A stretch of DNA of 64,000 bases from JALEVB01 sp022768265 (lineage in GTDB: Bacteria > Bacillota_I > Bacilli_A > Erysipelotrichales > Erysipelotrichaceae), in NCBI GenBank assembly GCA_034168985.1, contig JAXFJE010000037.1, forward strand, positions 1 through 64,000. The letters are read 5' to 3'. Position 1 is the first letter of the stretch. Each line of letters opens with the position of its first letter. Shown here piece after piece: positions 8,722 to 17,824 of the stretch. The notes beneath the pieces are model-generated. The model saw nothing but the letters and a program-made list of their open reading frames with translations. It was not told where the DNA came from and made no database searches. The position numbers were made by a program, and so were the translations under genes.

Positions 8722-9423
8722 TCAAATCAAACGATCTGCTTGTAAATCTGCAATCAATTGCTTAATGGTACAAACACGATCAAAAGTCAAAGGCTTTTGA
8801 CTTTTATTGATCAAACAATCTGTCAATAAGATCGTTTCCATTCCTAATTGTTGAACGACCATATCCTCATCGACATCATTACCGATCATCACACAATTTT
8901 CCGCTTTTTCATCGATCTTAGCTAAGATTTCTTCATAATACGCCAAATTAGGCTTACAATAATGACAGTCTTCATAGGTCGTGATCATTTCAAAATCATC
9001 TGGACTAAGTCCCACAAAAGCCATTCGTTGCTTGGTACCTTCATAAGGAAATAAGGGATTGGTTGCCAAGATCAAACGATAACCTTTAGCTTTTAAGATA
9101 TCGATCAACATACGTGCATCCCCATCGATCGTACATGCCTCCTTAGTTAACTTAAAAGCCGTTTGATAGAATTTTAGAAACTGCTCATTATTAGGATCAG
9201 CCTTGAAATATTGAGCAAATACCTGAGCAAAGACTTGGGCATTGGTCAAATTACCATCATTTTTGATCATGGCATATGTCCCTTTACCAACCGCTTCGAC
9301 CAAACGTTTAGGATCATAATCTGCTTTAAAATAATTAGCCAAGGCAACAAAATAGCTTTTAGTAAATTTATCGACATCCATCTTCAACAATGTGCCGTCA
9401 AAATCCAGCAATATCGTTTTCAC
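8722..9423 (-). CDS. HAD family phosphatase
   Basis: 233 residues, read from GTG at 9423. Haloacid dehalogenase motifs: LLDFDGTLL (motif I, nucleophile Asp near residue 7), ATNP (II), CKPN lysine (III) and GNDVDED (IV). A helical cap lies between I and II, as in phosphoglycolate phosphatase-like enzymes. Substrate unknown. The start overlaps the YitT stop by one base, so it is the last gene of a four-gene operon (hexapeptide protein, cyclophilin, YitT, HAD). Confidence 0.88.
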   Translation of the reverse strand: MKTILLDFDGTLLKMDVDKFTKSYFVALANYFKADYDPKRLVEAVGKGTYAMIKNDGNLTNAQVFAQVFAQYFKADPNNEQFLKFYQTAFKLTKEACTIDGDARMLIDILKAKGYRLILATNPLFPYEGTKQRMAFVGLSPDDFEMITTYEDCHYCKPNLAYYEEILAKIDEKAENCVMIGNDVDEDMVVQQLGMETILLTDCLINKSQKPLTFDRVCTIKQLIADLQADRLI

Positions 9424-10295
9424 TACACCAACCTCTTTTCATAACCACCTGAAACTTTAGCCCCTTCATTAACGATGATAAAGGCATTTTCATCAATTTG
9501 GGTAATATCTTTACGAATGCTTTCAACTTCAAACTTATTACATATAACGACCAAAACTTCTGTTTCATTATTAGTATAAGCTCCTTGCCCTTTCCAATAG
9601 GTTACGCCTCGTCCATACTTGTTCATGATCATTTGCTTAACTGCTGTTTTCTTCGTAAAGATCATCATGTTCATATCGATATTTTGCTTATGACATTTGT
9701 CCGTAAAATAAGAAAATATTGCAACATAGATGATGGAATAAGCCGCTGTTTCAAAGTTAAACAAATAGGCACATAAACTATAAACAAAAAAGTTTAGGAT
9801 CAAAAACACCTTACCAACCGAAAAGTTTTTCCAGTTGCTTGCCGCATATACCCCAATGATATCCGGTCCACCACCACTGGCATTATTTGATAGGATCATC
9901 CCAACGCCAAAACCACCGATGATTCCCGCAATCACGATCGACGCAATGATATCATCCACCAAAGGCACCGTAGGAATAGGCACAAAAGAAAAACCTATGG
10001 ACTGGGAGATCAAAGAAATAAATGTTCCCAACAAAAAGCGTTTGCTTATTTTATTAAAACTAAAAATAAATAAAGGAATATTCAAAAAGACATTGATGAT
10101 ACCCGCAATATCAAAGCTGAAGGTCAAACCAAAAAACATCTTTAAACAAGAACGAATGATCTGGGATATTCCAATAAAACCTCCATTATACAAGCCCATC
10201 GGAACTACAAATAGATTGACGCTAGTAGCAAAGATCAAAGAACCTAAAACAATTCCGATAACTTGTTTTGGCGTATAAAAATTACGCTTCATCAA
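9423..10295 (-). CDS. YitT family membrane protein
   Basis: 290 residues: five or six membrane segments in the first 200, including the family-typical GLYNGGFIGISQI and NASGGGPDIIGVY, then a cytoplasmic DUF2179 domain (about 205-285). YitT/DUF161 proteins are widespread in Bacillota and have no proven transport substrate. Start at 10295 or 10292 (MMKRN); either overlaps the cyclophilin stop, so translation is coupled. Confidence 0.9.
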   Translation of the reverse strand: MMKRNFYTPKQVIGIVLGSLIFATSVNLFVVPMGLYNGGFIGISQIIRSCLKMFFGLTFSFDIAGIINVFLNIPLFIFSFNKISKRFLLGTFISLISQSIGFSFVPIPTVPLVDDIIASIVIAGIIGGFGVGMILSNNASGGGPDIIGVYAASNWKNFSVGKVFLILNFFVYSLCAYLFNFETAAYSIIYVAIFSYFTDKCHKQNIDMNMMIFTKKTAVKQMIMNKYGRGVTYWKGQGAYTNNETEVLVVICNKFEVESIRKDITQIDENAFIIVNEGAKVSGGYEKRLV

Positions 10296-10725
10296 TTATT
10301 TCCACCTTGGTCATGACATCGCCATTATGCATATGTCGAACTGCCCCTAAATTATCTGTGACCTGACCAAATACGGTATGTACCCCATCTAGATGCGGTT
10401 GAGCTTCATGACAAATGAAAAATTGGCAACAACCTGTATCTTTTCCACGATGAGCCATGCTCATAGCTCCTGGAATATGCTTATGAATATTTTTATCACA
10501 TTCACATTTGATGGTATAACCTAGATCGCCCGTACCATTACCATAAGGACAACCCCCTTGGCTTACAAAACCTGGGATGACGCGATGGAAGGTCTTACCA
10601 TCATAATATCCCTCTTTGACTAACTTCACAAAGTTTTCTGTAGTTATCGGTGCTTCTTCGGGATATAACACAAATGGAATTTCCGCACCATTTTCCATCG
10701 TGATCTTTCCTTTGATTTCTCGCAT
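10282..10725 (-). CDS. peptidyl-prolyl cis-trans isomerase (cyclophilin)
   Basis: 147 residues, cytoplasmic short cyclophilin. Recognised by TTENFVKLVKEGYYDG, FHRVIPGFVSQGG (active-site Arg/Phe), and the core SMAHRGKDTGCCQFFICH, where a double Cys takes the place usually held by Ser/Gln. It speeds proline isomerisation in protein folding. Located one base after the hexapeptide-repeat gene and overlapping YitT. Confidence 0.95.
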   Translation of the reverse strand: MREIKGKITMENGAEIPFVLYPEEAPITTENFVKLVKEGYYDGKTFHRVIPGFVSQGGCPYGNGTGDLGYTIKCECDKNIHKHIPGAMSMAHRGKDTGCCQFFICHEAQPHLDGVHTVFGQVTDNLGAVRHMHNGDVMTKVEIIDEA

Positions 10726-10726
10726 T

Positions 10727-11410
10727 TTATTTTACCTCTTTCTTTTCTGTAACAATTGCTTTTGCTGCTTTTACGATTGAATTAGCCGGTACAAAACCTC
10801 TAACACAAGCTGTTGGATAAACATTAGAATGACGCCCAATGATCGTTCCAGGATTCAAGACCGCATTACAACCAACCTCAACATGATCGCCTAACATGGC
10901 ACCAAATTTCTTAACATTTGTTTCCAAGCATTTTTCTTGGCCATCTTCTTGATATTTGATAACGACCAATGATCGGTCCGATTTTAAATTAGAAGTGATT
11001 GACCCTGCCCCCATATGGGACTTATATCCTAAGATGCTATCACCTACATAGTTATAATGTGGAACTTGAACATTATCAAAGATGATGGTATTTTTCAATT
11101 CCACGGAATTACCGATCACACAATCATTACCAACCAATGCAGCCCCACGGATAAATGCTCCATGTCTAACTTCCGTATTAGCGCCAATGATCGTAGGCTT
11201 ATCTATGAATGCAGTGGGCGCAATCTTAGCTGTTTTGTGCACAAATACTTGCTCGCTAATTTCCACATATTCCTGCTCATCTAAATCTTGCTGCAATTCG
11301 ATGATCATATCCTTGATGCCCTTCAAAGCTTCCCAAGGATATTCAAAAGACGCAAGATAGCTCGCAGCTAAAGTATGTGTCAAATCATATAGATCCTTTA
11401 TCTTAAACAT
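10727..11410 (-). CDS. left-handed beta-helix nucleotidyltransferase-like protein
   Basis: 227 residues. After an N-terminal helical part (1-60) come hexapeptide repeats of the [IV]GxxxxV type (about 60-210), the coil found in GlmU C-terminal domains and UDP-sugar pyrophosphorylase relatives. It lacks a pyrophosphorylase (Rossmann) domain, so it would act only as an acyl/acetyltransferase or as a partner. Known relatives are annotated as UDP-N-acetylglucosamine diphosphorylase-like. First gene of the four-gene operon that ends with the HAD phosphatase. Confidence 0.8.
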   Translation of the reverse strand: MFKIKDLYDLTHTLAASYLASFEYPWEALKGIKDMIIELQQDLDEQEYVEISEQVFVHKTAKIAPTAFIDKPTIIGANTEVRHGAFIRGAALVGNDCVIGNSVELKNTIIFDNVQVPHYNYVGDSILGYKSHMGAGSITSNLKSDRSLVVIKYQEDGQEKCLETNVKKFGAMLGDHVEVGCNAVLNPGTIIGRHSNVYPTACVRGFVPANSIVKAAKAIVTEKKEVK

Positions 11411-11444
11411 TTCCTATACCTCAATTTCCTTTCCTATTTTAGCA

Positions 11445-11481
11445 TAAAAAAAGCAACTTTTGAACAAGTCCAAAAGTTGTT
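11445..11481 (-). terminator. terminator after the 98-residue gene
   Basis: CAACTTTTG/CAAAAGTTG hairpin followed on the minus strand by seven T. It separates the TetR operon from the hexapeptide operon. Confidence 0.8.
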
Positions 11482-11487
11482 TATAGC

Positions 11488-11784
11488 TTATAAATTCTTT
11501 AATTGCTCTTCTAACAAGTAAATCACTTTTTTGTTGGTTTTGATCACTTCTAATAGATCTTCATTATTAACCATGGCTTCATTAGCTTCTAAGCTTTGAA
11601 AATAAGCTTCCCCTAAGCGCGTATAGGCGTTACGTAAGGTCCTTTGATGATAACCTATTTGTGATTTGATATCTAATTTATTCTTTTCGACATCTACTTT
11701 ATTCGCAACATAATTAACACTTTCATTAACCGCTTTAGCCGTTTTATTCATTAATTCTTCTAATTGTTTTTGTAAGTCTTCCAT
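11488..11784 (-). CDS. small helical protein in TetR operon
   Basis: 98 residues, highly charged and almost all helical (heptad-like Leu/Val spacing at 1-40 and 80-98), without signal or membrane helix. Family not recognised; likely a cytoplasmic coiled-coil protein. It begins two bases after the TetR stop, so the regulator controls its own operon including this gene. Function unknown. Confidence 0.75.
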   Translation of the reverse strand: MEDLQKQLEELMNKTAKAVNESVNYVANKVDVEKNKLDIKSQIGYHQRTLRNAYTRLGEAYFQSLEANEAMVNNEDLLEVIKTNKKVIYLLEEQLKNL

Positions 11785-11786
11785 CT

Positions 11787-12341
11787 TTAATCCTCACTTT
11801 CTATTGTCAATAATTTTAAAACGATGGCTTTAATTTGTTGGGTCCCGTTTATTCCTTGATAGATCAAATCATATAGCCCACCTATCATGACATCAGCATA
11901 GATCTTAGGATCATCGACCTTGATCTTATCTTCCTCGATTCCTTGGCGCAAGATCTGCTGTAAAAGCAAGCTAGCTTCTTGTTTGGTTTGTTTCACGCTT
12001 TTATTGACGATCGATCCTAATTTATCTTCGTCTAAACTGGTACATAGGCTTTCAAAAGCTTGGATCATGTTAGCTACAAATTGATCAAGATCCTTTTCGA
12101 AACAATCCATGCTAAGATCCTGTTGCAAGATCTGCTTTAAGGATTGACCATGCTTTTGTACGATGGCATCGATGACATCATCCTTCGATTTGAAATAATA
12201 GTAGAATAAACCTTGCGCAACATTGATTTCTTTTACGATCGCACTAACAGCTGTATTGGCTATGCCATTGCTATTGAATAACTTTTCCGCTGTATCGATG
12301 ATCTCCTTTTTACGAATCTCACTTTCTTTACTAATGCGCAA
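11787..12341 (-). CDS. TetR/AcrR family regulator
   Basis: 184 residues. N-terminal HTH with KEIIDTAEKLF, INVAQGLFYYYFKSKDDVIDAIV (residues about 10-60), the classic TetR DNA-binding pattern; the C-terminal ligand domain is family-typical but of unknown ligand. RBS GGTGGTGAG. Its promoter contains a dyad over the -35 box, so it probably represses itself and the small helical gene downstream; the divergent rlmA gene may share control. Confidence 0.92.
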   Translation of the reverse strand: MRISKESEIRKKEIIDTAEKLFNSNGIANTAVSAIVKEINVAQGLFYYYFKSKDDVIDAIVQKHGQSLKQILQQDLSMDCFEKDLDQFVANMIQAFESLCTSLDEDKLGSIVNKSVKQTKQEASLLLQQILRQGIEEDKIKVDDPKIYADVMIGGLYDLIYQGINGTQQIKAIVLKLLTIESED

Positions 12342-12368
12342 ATTCTCACCACCTTATATCATGATTTT

Positions 12369-12400
12369 ACTTTAACATATGACTGACTGATTGTCAATCA
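12369..12400 (-). promoter_or_regulatory. tetR promoter with operator dyad
   Basis: Minus strand TTGACA (12397-12392), 17-base spacer, TAAAGT (12374-12369). The dyad TGATTG-T-CAATCA (12388-12400) covers the -35, next to TGACTGAC repeats (12380-12387) typical of TetR operators. Indicates autorepression. Confidence 0.65.
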
Positions 12401-12446
12401 AGATAATTTCATAGCTAATCAGCTCAAAATAGTTTATAATAAAATC

Positions 12447-13226
12447 ATGAAATATAAATGTCCAATATGTAATGAAGAATTATCAATCAAAGAAAAAGTA
12501 ATGGTTTGTGCTCATAACCATTCTTTTGATATGGCCAAAAGTGGCTATTTTAATTTATTTATCACCAACTCAACCAATCATGGTGATAACGATCTGATGG
12601 CCAAAGCGCGAAGAGACTTTTTAGCCAAAGAGTATTATTTACCACTTAAACAAGCCATCATCCAATGTATCAGCGACCATAAACCAGAAAATTTATTAGA
12701 TCTAGCTTGTGGTGAAGGTTACTATACCAAAGATTTCCCCGTAAGCGATAAATGTGGCATCGATCTTTCTAAAAAAGCTATCAACATTGCCGCTAAACAA
12801 GATAAAGCTACCCAATACATCATCGCCTCGATCTTTAAGACGCCGCTTTATGATCAAAGCATTGCTTGCATCACCACGATCTTTGCTCCAGTTGCGATCG
12901 ACGAGATCAAGCGCTTATTAAAAACTAATGGCATCTTTATCTTGGTAACCCCAGGCATCGATCATTTATACGAACTTAAAGAAGCTGTTTACGATGAGCC
13001 ATATAAAAACGAAGAAACTTCTTTTATATATGATAGTCTAGATATTAGCGAAATCAAAAAAGTTAAAGGACAATTCACTTTAACGACAAATACAGATATC
13101 AAAAACTTATTTACCATGACACCTTATTATCTAAAAACTAGTCGCCAAGATGCTGCTAAATTAGATGATATTTCCCAAATGACCATCACCTATGATTTCA
13201 ACATCCACATCTTTAAAAAAAGATAG
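12447..13226 (+). CDS. rlmA: 23S rRNA (guanine) methyltransferase RlmA-like
   Basis: 259 residues. N-terminal zinc ribbon (YKCPICNEEL, then C-x-H in VCAHNHSFDMAKSGY), followed by an AdoMet methyltransferase fold with LLDLACGEGYYT (motif I, about 90-101). This layout is that of RlmA, which methylates N1 of G745 (Gram-negative) or G748 (Gram-positive, TlrB type, linked to tylosin resistance) in 23S rRNA. The subtype cannot be told from sequence alone. Monocistronic with its own terminator, divergent from tetR. Confidence 0.88.
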   Translation: MKYKCPICNEELSIKEKVMVCAHNHSFDMAKSGYFNLFITNSTNHGDNDLMAKARRDFLAKEYYLPLKQAIIQCISDHKPENLLDLACGEGYYTKDFPVSDKCGIDLSKKAINIAAKQDKATQYIIASIFKTPLYDQSIACITTIFAPVAIDEIKRLLKTNGIFILVTPGIDHLYELKEAVYDEPYKNEETSFIYDSLDISEIKKVKGQFTLTTNTDIKNLFTMTPYYLKTSRQDAAKLDDISQMTITYDFNIHIFKKR

Positions 13227-13233
13227 CCCAAAC

Positions 13234-13283
13234 AAAGCGAGCCTCTTGGTTTGATTTTTCAACCTAGAAAGCTCGCTTTTTTT
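13234..13283 (+). terminator. rlmA terminator
   Basis: AAAGCGAGC/GCTCGCTTT stem, extended by a partly paired TTGGTT/AACC, followed by T7. Confidence 0.85.
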
Positions 13284-13293
13284 GACTATCACT

Positions 13294-14601
13294 TTACTTG
13301 ATCATAAATTCATCACTGCCATGAATGATCAAATTACTATCATAATATTTTTCGATGACCTTAAGCATGCTATTGCCATCTTTGATTCCTGCACATTCAT
13401 AGCTTGAATGCATCGCTAATTGTGCAATACCTACATCTACGCAATGCATCGAAACCTGACCATTAGATAAATTACCTAAGGTAGATCCTCCACGCATATC
13501 GCTGCGATTAGCGAACACTTGATATGGCACATCCACTTGTTGACACAAAGCTTTAAAGATCGCGCCACTGATCGCGCTAGTGGTATAAGATTGATTAGCG
13601 TTATTTTTGATCACGACCCCTTTATTTAGATAAGCACAGTTTTCCTTATCAGTTTTTTCAGGATGATTTGGATGAGTTGCATGCGCATTATCCATACTGA
13701 TCATAAACGATTGACTAATTGCTTGATAAAAATGCGCATCATCATAACCTAAACCAGCATTGATCCGATATAAGCAATCGTGCAAGAAAGTCGAAGCTGC
13801 TCCTTGCATCGTCAAAGAACCAACTTCTTCATTATCAAAGCACGCCATCACATTGATTGCTTTAGGATCATCGTTATTAACCAATGCCACCGTAGAAATA
13901 AAAGCATTTTGCAAATTATCTAATTTAGGGCATGCTAGATAATCTTGTTTTAAGCCCCAGATCGTTGCTGGAGTGCGATTATATAGATACATATCCATAC
14001 CTAAGATATCTTCAACCTTGCAATCAGCTTCTTGAGCTAGTAACTGATAAAAACTATCATCAGCTAGTTCTCCATCACCTAATAAAGGCAACATATCAAC
14101 TTGATGATTAAACTTCTTTCCATTATTGACATCACGATCCATATGAATAGCTACGCTGGGAATCATCAATAGATCACGATCGATATTCACTAATTTACTT
14201 ACTAATTTATCGTCTTGTTTGACAACCACCCGGCCTGCTACCGATAGTGGACGATCTAACCAAGTATAATCGATCATTCCCCCATACCCTTCCGTATTTA
14301 AGCTAATATAACCACCATTTTTTAATTGGGGCTTATCTTTGATCTTAAACGTTGGTGAATCACTATGTGATGCACAGAGCTGATAATGATAAGTTTCTAA
14401 ATTCTGAGGGATATTAAAGGCAATGATACTTGAATTATTACGTTTAACATAATATTTTTGCCCTTTTTGTAATTGCCATTGTTCCTTCTCATGCAATTGC
14501 ACATATTTTTTTGCTTGTAACATCTTTTCTAATTCCGCTACGGCATGAAAAGTACTTGGACTATTGGTAATAAAATTTAAAAGTTGCTTAGTATGTTCCA
14601 T
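13294..14601 (-). CDS. M18 family aminopeptidase
   Basis: 435 residues, cytoplasmic zinc aminopeptidase of the aspartyl aminopeptidase (M18) type. Metal and catalytic regions seen: ASHSDSPTFKIK (His/Asp), CFDNEEVGS (Glu-Glu pair), SMDNAHATHPNHPEK, and near the C-terminus MHSSYECAG (His). Releases N-terminal, often acidic, residues from peptides. Length fits the family. Twelve bases downstream of DegV, so both are in one transcript. Confidence 0.93.
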   Translation of the reverse strand: MEHTKQLLNFITNSPSTFHAVAELEKMLQAKKYVQLHEKEQWQLQKGQKYYVKRNNSSIIAFNIPQNLETYHYQLCASHSDSPTFKIKDKPQLKNGGYISLNTEGYGGMIDYTWLDRPLSVAGRVVVKQDDKLVSKLVNIDRDLLMIPSVAIHMDRDVNNGKKFNHQVDMLPLLGDGELADDSFYQLLAQEADCKVEDILGMDMYLYNRTPATIWGLKQDYLACPKLDNLQNAFISTVALVNNDDPKAINVMACFDNEEVGSLTMQGAASTFLHDCLYRINAGLGYDDAHFYQAISQSFMISMDNAHATHPNHPEKTDKENCAYLNKGVVIKNNANQSYTTSAISGAIFKALCQQVDVPYQVFANRSDMRGGSTLGNLSNGQVSMHCVDVGIAQLAMHSSYECAGIKDGNSMLKVIEKYYDSNLIIHGSDEFMIK

Positions 14602-14613
14602 GATTTCCTCTTT

Positions 14614-15483
14614 CTAACGCTTAGCAGCCATGAAAAATAAAGCCAAGGTCTTAGGGCCTGAATGCGCCCCAATAACCGGTCCAATACCACTTATCAAAAC
14701 TTGTTGCGAAGGATAAGCTTCCTGAATCTTATTTTTTAGATACTCTGCCTCTTCTAAGCAATCACCATGAGTGATCACGATCGGAAGATCATAGCTATCA
14801 TCAAAACTTTGCTGCATTTTTGCAAATAAGGCATTGATACTAGCTTTACGCCCATGTGCTTTGGTAACATTGATCAAATGTCCTTCATCATCAACATGAA
14901 GCACTGGTTTGATTTTCAAAGCAGAACCAACGATGGCTGCCGTTGAAGAAATTCTACCACCTCTTTTAAGAAACATCAAATCATTAACTGTAAACCAATG
15001 CGCTACTTTCAAAATATTTGCTTGCAACCACTCAACATTTGCCCCAATTTCCATACCATCTTTTTGATTTTTACAAGCCGCTACCAGCAATAAACCTTCT
15101 CCGCCGCTAGCACATTTAGAATCAACGACATATACTTGTTTATCATATTTTTCATTTAACTCATTCGCAGCTAATAAGCTTGAAGCATAAGTGCTTGATA
15201 ATCCACTAGAAAAACATACATATAACACATCAAGCCCTTGTTTTAGATATGATTCAAAAACATCGAGATATTTGGCAGGATTGATCTGAGTAGTGGAAGC
15301 CATGCTTCCAGCATCCAACAAACGATAAAAATCCTTAAAAGCACAATTACGATAATCTAGATAATGATCAAAGCTTTTATCGTCTAATAAAACTTCCATA
15401 GGAATTATTTCCACATCTAAATCCTTAACGATATCATCGCTTAAATCACATGTACAATCAGAAATGATCTTATAATTTTTCAT
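14614..15483 (-). CDS. DegV family fatty-acid-binding protein
   Basis: 289 residues. DegV fold: ISDCTCDLS at the N-terminus, STTQINPAKY, CFSSGLSSTY, and RGGRISSTAA (the fatty-acid head-group contact) in order. DegV/FakB proteins bind a fatty acid and offer it to the FakA kinase for uptake into phospholipid; no fakA gene lies nearby. Cytoplasmic. First gene of an operon with the M18 aminopeptidase. Confidence 0.93.
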   Translation of the reverse strand: MKNYKIISDCTCDLSDDIVKDLDVEIIPMEVLLDDKSFDHYLDYRNCAFKDFYRLLDAGSMASTTQINPAKYLDVFESYLKQGLDVLYVCFSSGLSSTYASSLLAANELNEKYDKQVYVVDSKCASGGEGLLLVAACKNQKDGMEIGANVEWLQANILKVAHWFTVNDLMFLKRGGRISSTAAIVGSALKIKPVLHVDDEGHLINVTKAHGRKASINALFAKMQQSFDDSYDLPIVITHGDCLEEAEYLKNKIQEAYPSQQVLISGIGPVIGAHSGPKTLALFFMAAKR

Positions 15484-15552
15484 AATTTCACCTCGCTACC
15501 ATGATAACACTTTTAATAAAGCTTTGCTATTTTGAATATTTTAAAAACTAAT

Positions 15553-15581
15553 TTGACAGTTTTATTCCTACAGGTTACAAT
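15553..15581 (+). promoter_or_regulatory. tRNA-Arg promoter
   Basis: TTGACA (15553-15558), 17-base spacer, TACAAT (15576-15581), 14 bases before the tRNA. Confidence 0.85.
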
Positions 15582-15595
15582 TTATAATGTTATTT

Positions 15596-15670
15596 GCCCT
15601 CTTAGTTAAATGGATATAACAAGCCCCTCCTAAGGGCTAGTTGTGGGTTCGATTCCCGCAGAGGGTGCCA
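15596..15670 (+). tRNA. tRNA-Arg (CCT)
   Basis: 75 bases, acceptor GCCCTCT/AGAGGGT, anticodon loop CTCCTAA gives CCT, encoded CCA. Single gene with its own promoter and terminator. Confidence 0.95.
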
Positions 15671-15681
15671 TGATAAAAGTG

Positions 15682-15713
15682 ACTGAAAGTGTTTTAGCTT
15701 TCAGTTTTTTTAT
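15682..15713 (+). terminator. tRNA-Arg terminator
   Basis: ACTGAAAG/CTTTCAGT stem, eight-base loop, T7 tail. Confidence 0.9.
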
Positions 15714-15755
15714 CTTCAATTAAAATATTAGCTGTATTCTAACTTAGATAATATT

Positions 15756-16382
15756 TTATATATTATCCATTATAAAATCTTTTAAGACTTCTTGTAAATA
15801 AACTGAATTATCCCCATTTACTTCATGAGATGCATCAGGAATTATGTTAAGTTTGGCATTAGGTAAAATGTCCGCCATTCTTTTTGCAGCTGGCAAATTA
15901 GCTTTATCTTGTTGTCCACATACAATTAAGGTTTTACAATTTAAATTTGACAATTCATCAGAAAAATCTAGTTGTTCCATAGATTTACAAAGATCAATGA
16001 ATTCATTTTTACTAAAACCTTCAACTACAAATTTGTTTTCAGGTATTAATTTAAAAATTATGTTTTGCAAAAACAATAACAATTTTGGTGCCTTATACTG
16101 TGTACCGATAAGAACAAGCAAAGATACCTTTGATTTATGTTCAAGCGTATATTGCAGTGCTAACATACCTCCAAGTGATAACCCAATCAAACATAAAGGT
16201 TCTTCGAAAGTTTCACATAAACTCTCTAAGCTTTGATATAGATTATGATAAGTTGCTTTTTTCCCTTCTAGCAACATCTTTAGGTCAGGACAAATCACAT
16301 TATTAGAATCTTCAATAAACGTTGTAACTTTATGCCAACTATCACTTTTTTGTCCCAATCCGTGAAGAAAGATATATTTCAT
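15756..16382 (-). CDS. alpha/beta hydrolase
   Basis: 208 residues, soluble. HGLGQ oxyanion motif near residue 8, nucleophile elbow GLSLGG (Ser about 95), acid in CGQQDKANLP, His in DASHEVN. Substrate unknown. It diverges from the TetR/flavodoxin operon at 16.5 kb, about 165 bases apart; the large palindrome in that gap is nearer the TetR gene, so co-control of the hydrolase is possible but not shown. No relation to the hydrolase at 6 kb beyond the fold. Confidence 0.87.
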   Translation of the reverse strand: MKYIFLHGLGQKSDSWHKVTTFIEDSNNVICPDLKMLLEGKKATYHNLYQSLESLCETFEEPLCLIGLSLGGMLALQYTLEHKSKVSLLVLIGTQYKAPKLLLFLQNIIFKLIPENKFVVEGFSKNEFIDLCKSMEQLDFSDELSNLNCKTLIVCGQQDKANLPAAKRMADILPNAKLNIIPDASHEVNGDNSVYLQEVLKDFIMDNI

Positions 16383-16469
16383 GACTTTATTCTCCTTTTA
16401 ATATCTATTGTCATATTGTATCACTTAATTACAGCATCTAGACATATTATATTGATATCAACTATGACC

Positions 16470-16498
16470 TTGACTTTTTTCGAGCGCCGCAATATAAT
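16470..16498 (+). promoter_or_regulatory. promoter of TetR-flavodoxin operon
   Basis: TTGACT (16470-16475), 17-base spacer, TATAAT (16493-16498). The -10 box lies inside the left arm of the palindrome. Confidence 0.8.
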
Positions 16499-16534
16499 CA
16501 CTTTATATAAATAGTTTATATAAAGTGATTATAT
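16492..16534. promoter_or_regulatory. 43-bp perfect palindromic operator
   Basis: Two 20-base arms (16492-16511 and 16515-16534) are exact inverse complements around the three-base centre TAG. The left arm covers the -10 box and the right arm ends three bases before the GGAGG of the TetR gene. A bound dimer or pair of dimers would block transcription, so the TetR protein at 16.55 kb is the likely ligand. Confidence 0.8.
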
Positions 16535-16548
16535 AATGGAGGACACTC

Positions 16549-17109
16549 ATGCCAAAACAAAAAATAACCAAAGAAATGGTCATAGATGCTGCGTTTGCAA
16601 TTGCTAGAAGCGAAGGTATGGAACAAGTTATCGTAAAAAAAATTGCCGAAAAATTAAACTGTTCAGTTCAACCTATTTATAGCTATTGTACAAATATGGA
16701 TGGTTTAAAAAAAGATGTGGAAAACAAAGTGCGCTCTTTTGTTAATTCATATATCTTATCACGCATCAATAAAGATGATTTATTTGCAAGTACTGGAAAA
16801 GCGTATATCCAACTAGCTAATGATGAACCACATATATTAAAAATATTCGTCATGCAAAAACGAGAAAACATTACATCATTTGCGGATTTATATGCTTTAG
16901 AAACCAATGATGATATTGCACATATCATTGCCAAAGATCTAAACATCTCACTTGCTAAGGCCCAACAATTACATTTAAACATGCTGATATATACGATTGG
17001 CATTGGTACGATATTTTCGGTAAGTTCTCCTGGAATACCATTAGCTGAAATTTATGAACAACAAGCCAAAGCTTATGAAGCTTTTTTAGCTCAAGCCAAA
17101 CAATCTTAA
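16549..17109 (+). CDS. TetR family regulator
   Basis: 186 residues; RBS GGAGG seven bases before ATG. HTH in residues about 8-55 (MVIDAAFAIARSEG, IAEKLNCSVQPIYSYC). The C-terminal half resembles the ligand domains of TetR_C_33/WHG-type members; the ligand is unknown. Sits directly behind a 43-bp palindrome that overlaps its own promoter and 50 bases before a flavodoxin gene, so it is probably an autorepressor of a two-gene operon. Confidence 0.88.
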   Translation: MPKQKITKEMVIDAAFAIARSEGMEQVIVKKIAEKLNCSVQPIYSYCTNMDGLKKDVENKVRSFVNSYILSRINKDDLFASTGKAYIQLANDEPHILKIFVMQKRENITSFADLYALETNDDIAHIIAKDLNISLAKAQQLHLNMLIYTIGIGTIFSVSSPGIPLAEIYEQQAKAYEAFLAQAKQS

Positions 17110-17159
17110 GCGCCACATGTATAAGATAATATAACGCTCTAACAAGAAAGGAATAACTC

Positions 17160-17690
17160 ATGAAAACTGGTATCATCCTTTATCAATCCAAATACGGATC
17201 ATCTTTAAAATATGCAACATGGTTAAAAGCCGAAACTAATTTTGACTGTTTAAATATCAAAAAAACTTCCTTAAATCATTTAAGAAAGTATCAAACGATC
17301 ATTCTATGTGGTGGCATATATGCTGGTAATATCGCTGGAATCACGCTTATAAAAAAATGGTTTTCTCACTTACCAAAACAAAAGATCATCATTTTAGCTG
17401 TTGGCGCAGCTGCATATGATAATGATATGATCCAAGAAATCAAAAACCACAATTTATCTGACAATTTAAAAAATATTCCGCTTTTCTATGCTAGAGGCGC
17501 CTTGGACATGGCCAACTTAACAATTATAGATAAGATCATATGCCATGTCATGAAATTGATGCTTAAAAATAAAGCTAATGCCACTCCTAGCTACTTTCAA
17601 GATATCTTCAACAATTCCGCAGCCAAAAACAATTGGTGCCAACCGCAGTATTTACAACCATTGCTAACTTATCTCGATGCTAGCTCATAA
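17160..17690 (+). CDS. flavodoxin-domain protein
   Basis: 176 residues. FMN-binding loop YQSKYGSSLKYA near residue 9, then CGGIYAGNIAG (second flavin loop, about 50-60) as in the HemG/Flavodoxin_5 group; the family includes menaquinone-dependent protoporphyrinogen oxidases, but many members in anaerobes have no known partner. AAAGGA RBS. Co-transcribed with the TetR gene. A redox or quinone stress role controlled by the repressor is inference. Confidence 0.82.
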   Translation: MKTGIILYQSKYGSSLKYATWLKAETNFDCLNIKKTSLNHLRKYQTIILCGGIYAGNIAGITLIKKWFSHLPKQKIIILAVGAAAYDNDMIQEIKNHNLSDNLKNIPLFYARGALDMANLTIIDKIICHVMKLMLKNKANATPSYFQDIFNNSAAKNNWCQPQYLQPLLTYLDASS

Positions 17691-17824
17691 TCATTTTAAA
17701 TAATTAGCTACATCGATCATTTTTAAAATCTAACTAGCATCAGCATGTATCGCCAAGTTATTATGGAAACCAAGCTACATGCCAAAAACACGTTGTTATA
17801 CTTTTGAGGCATTATATTAAATCA

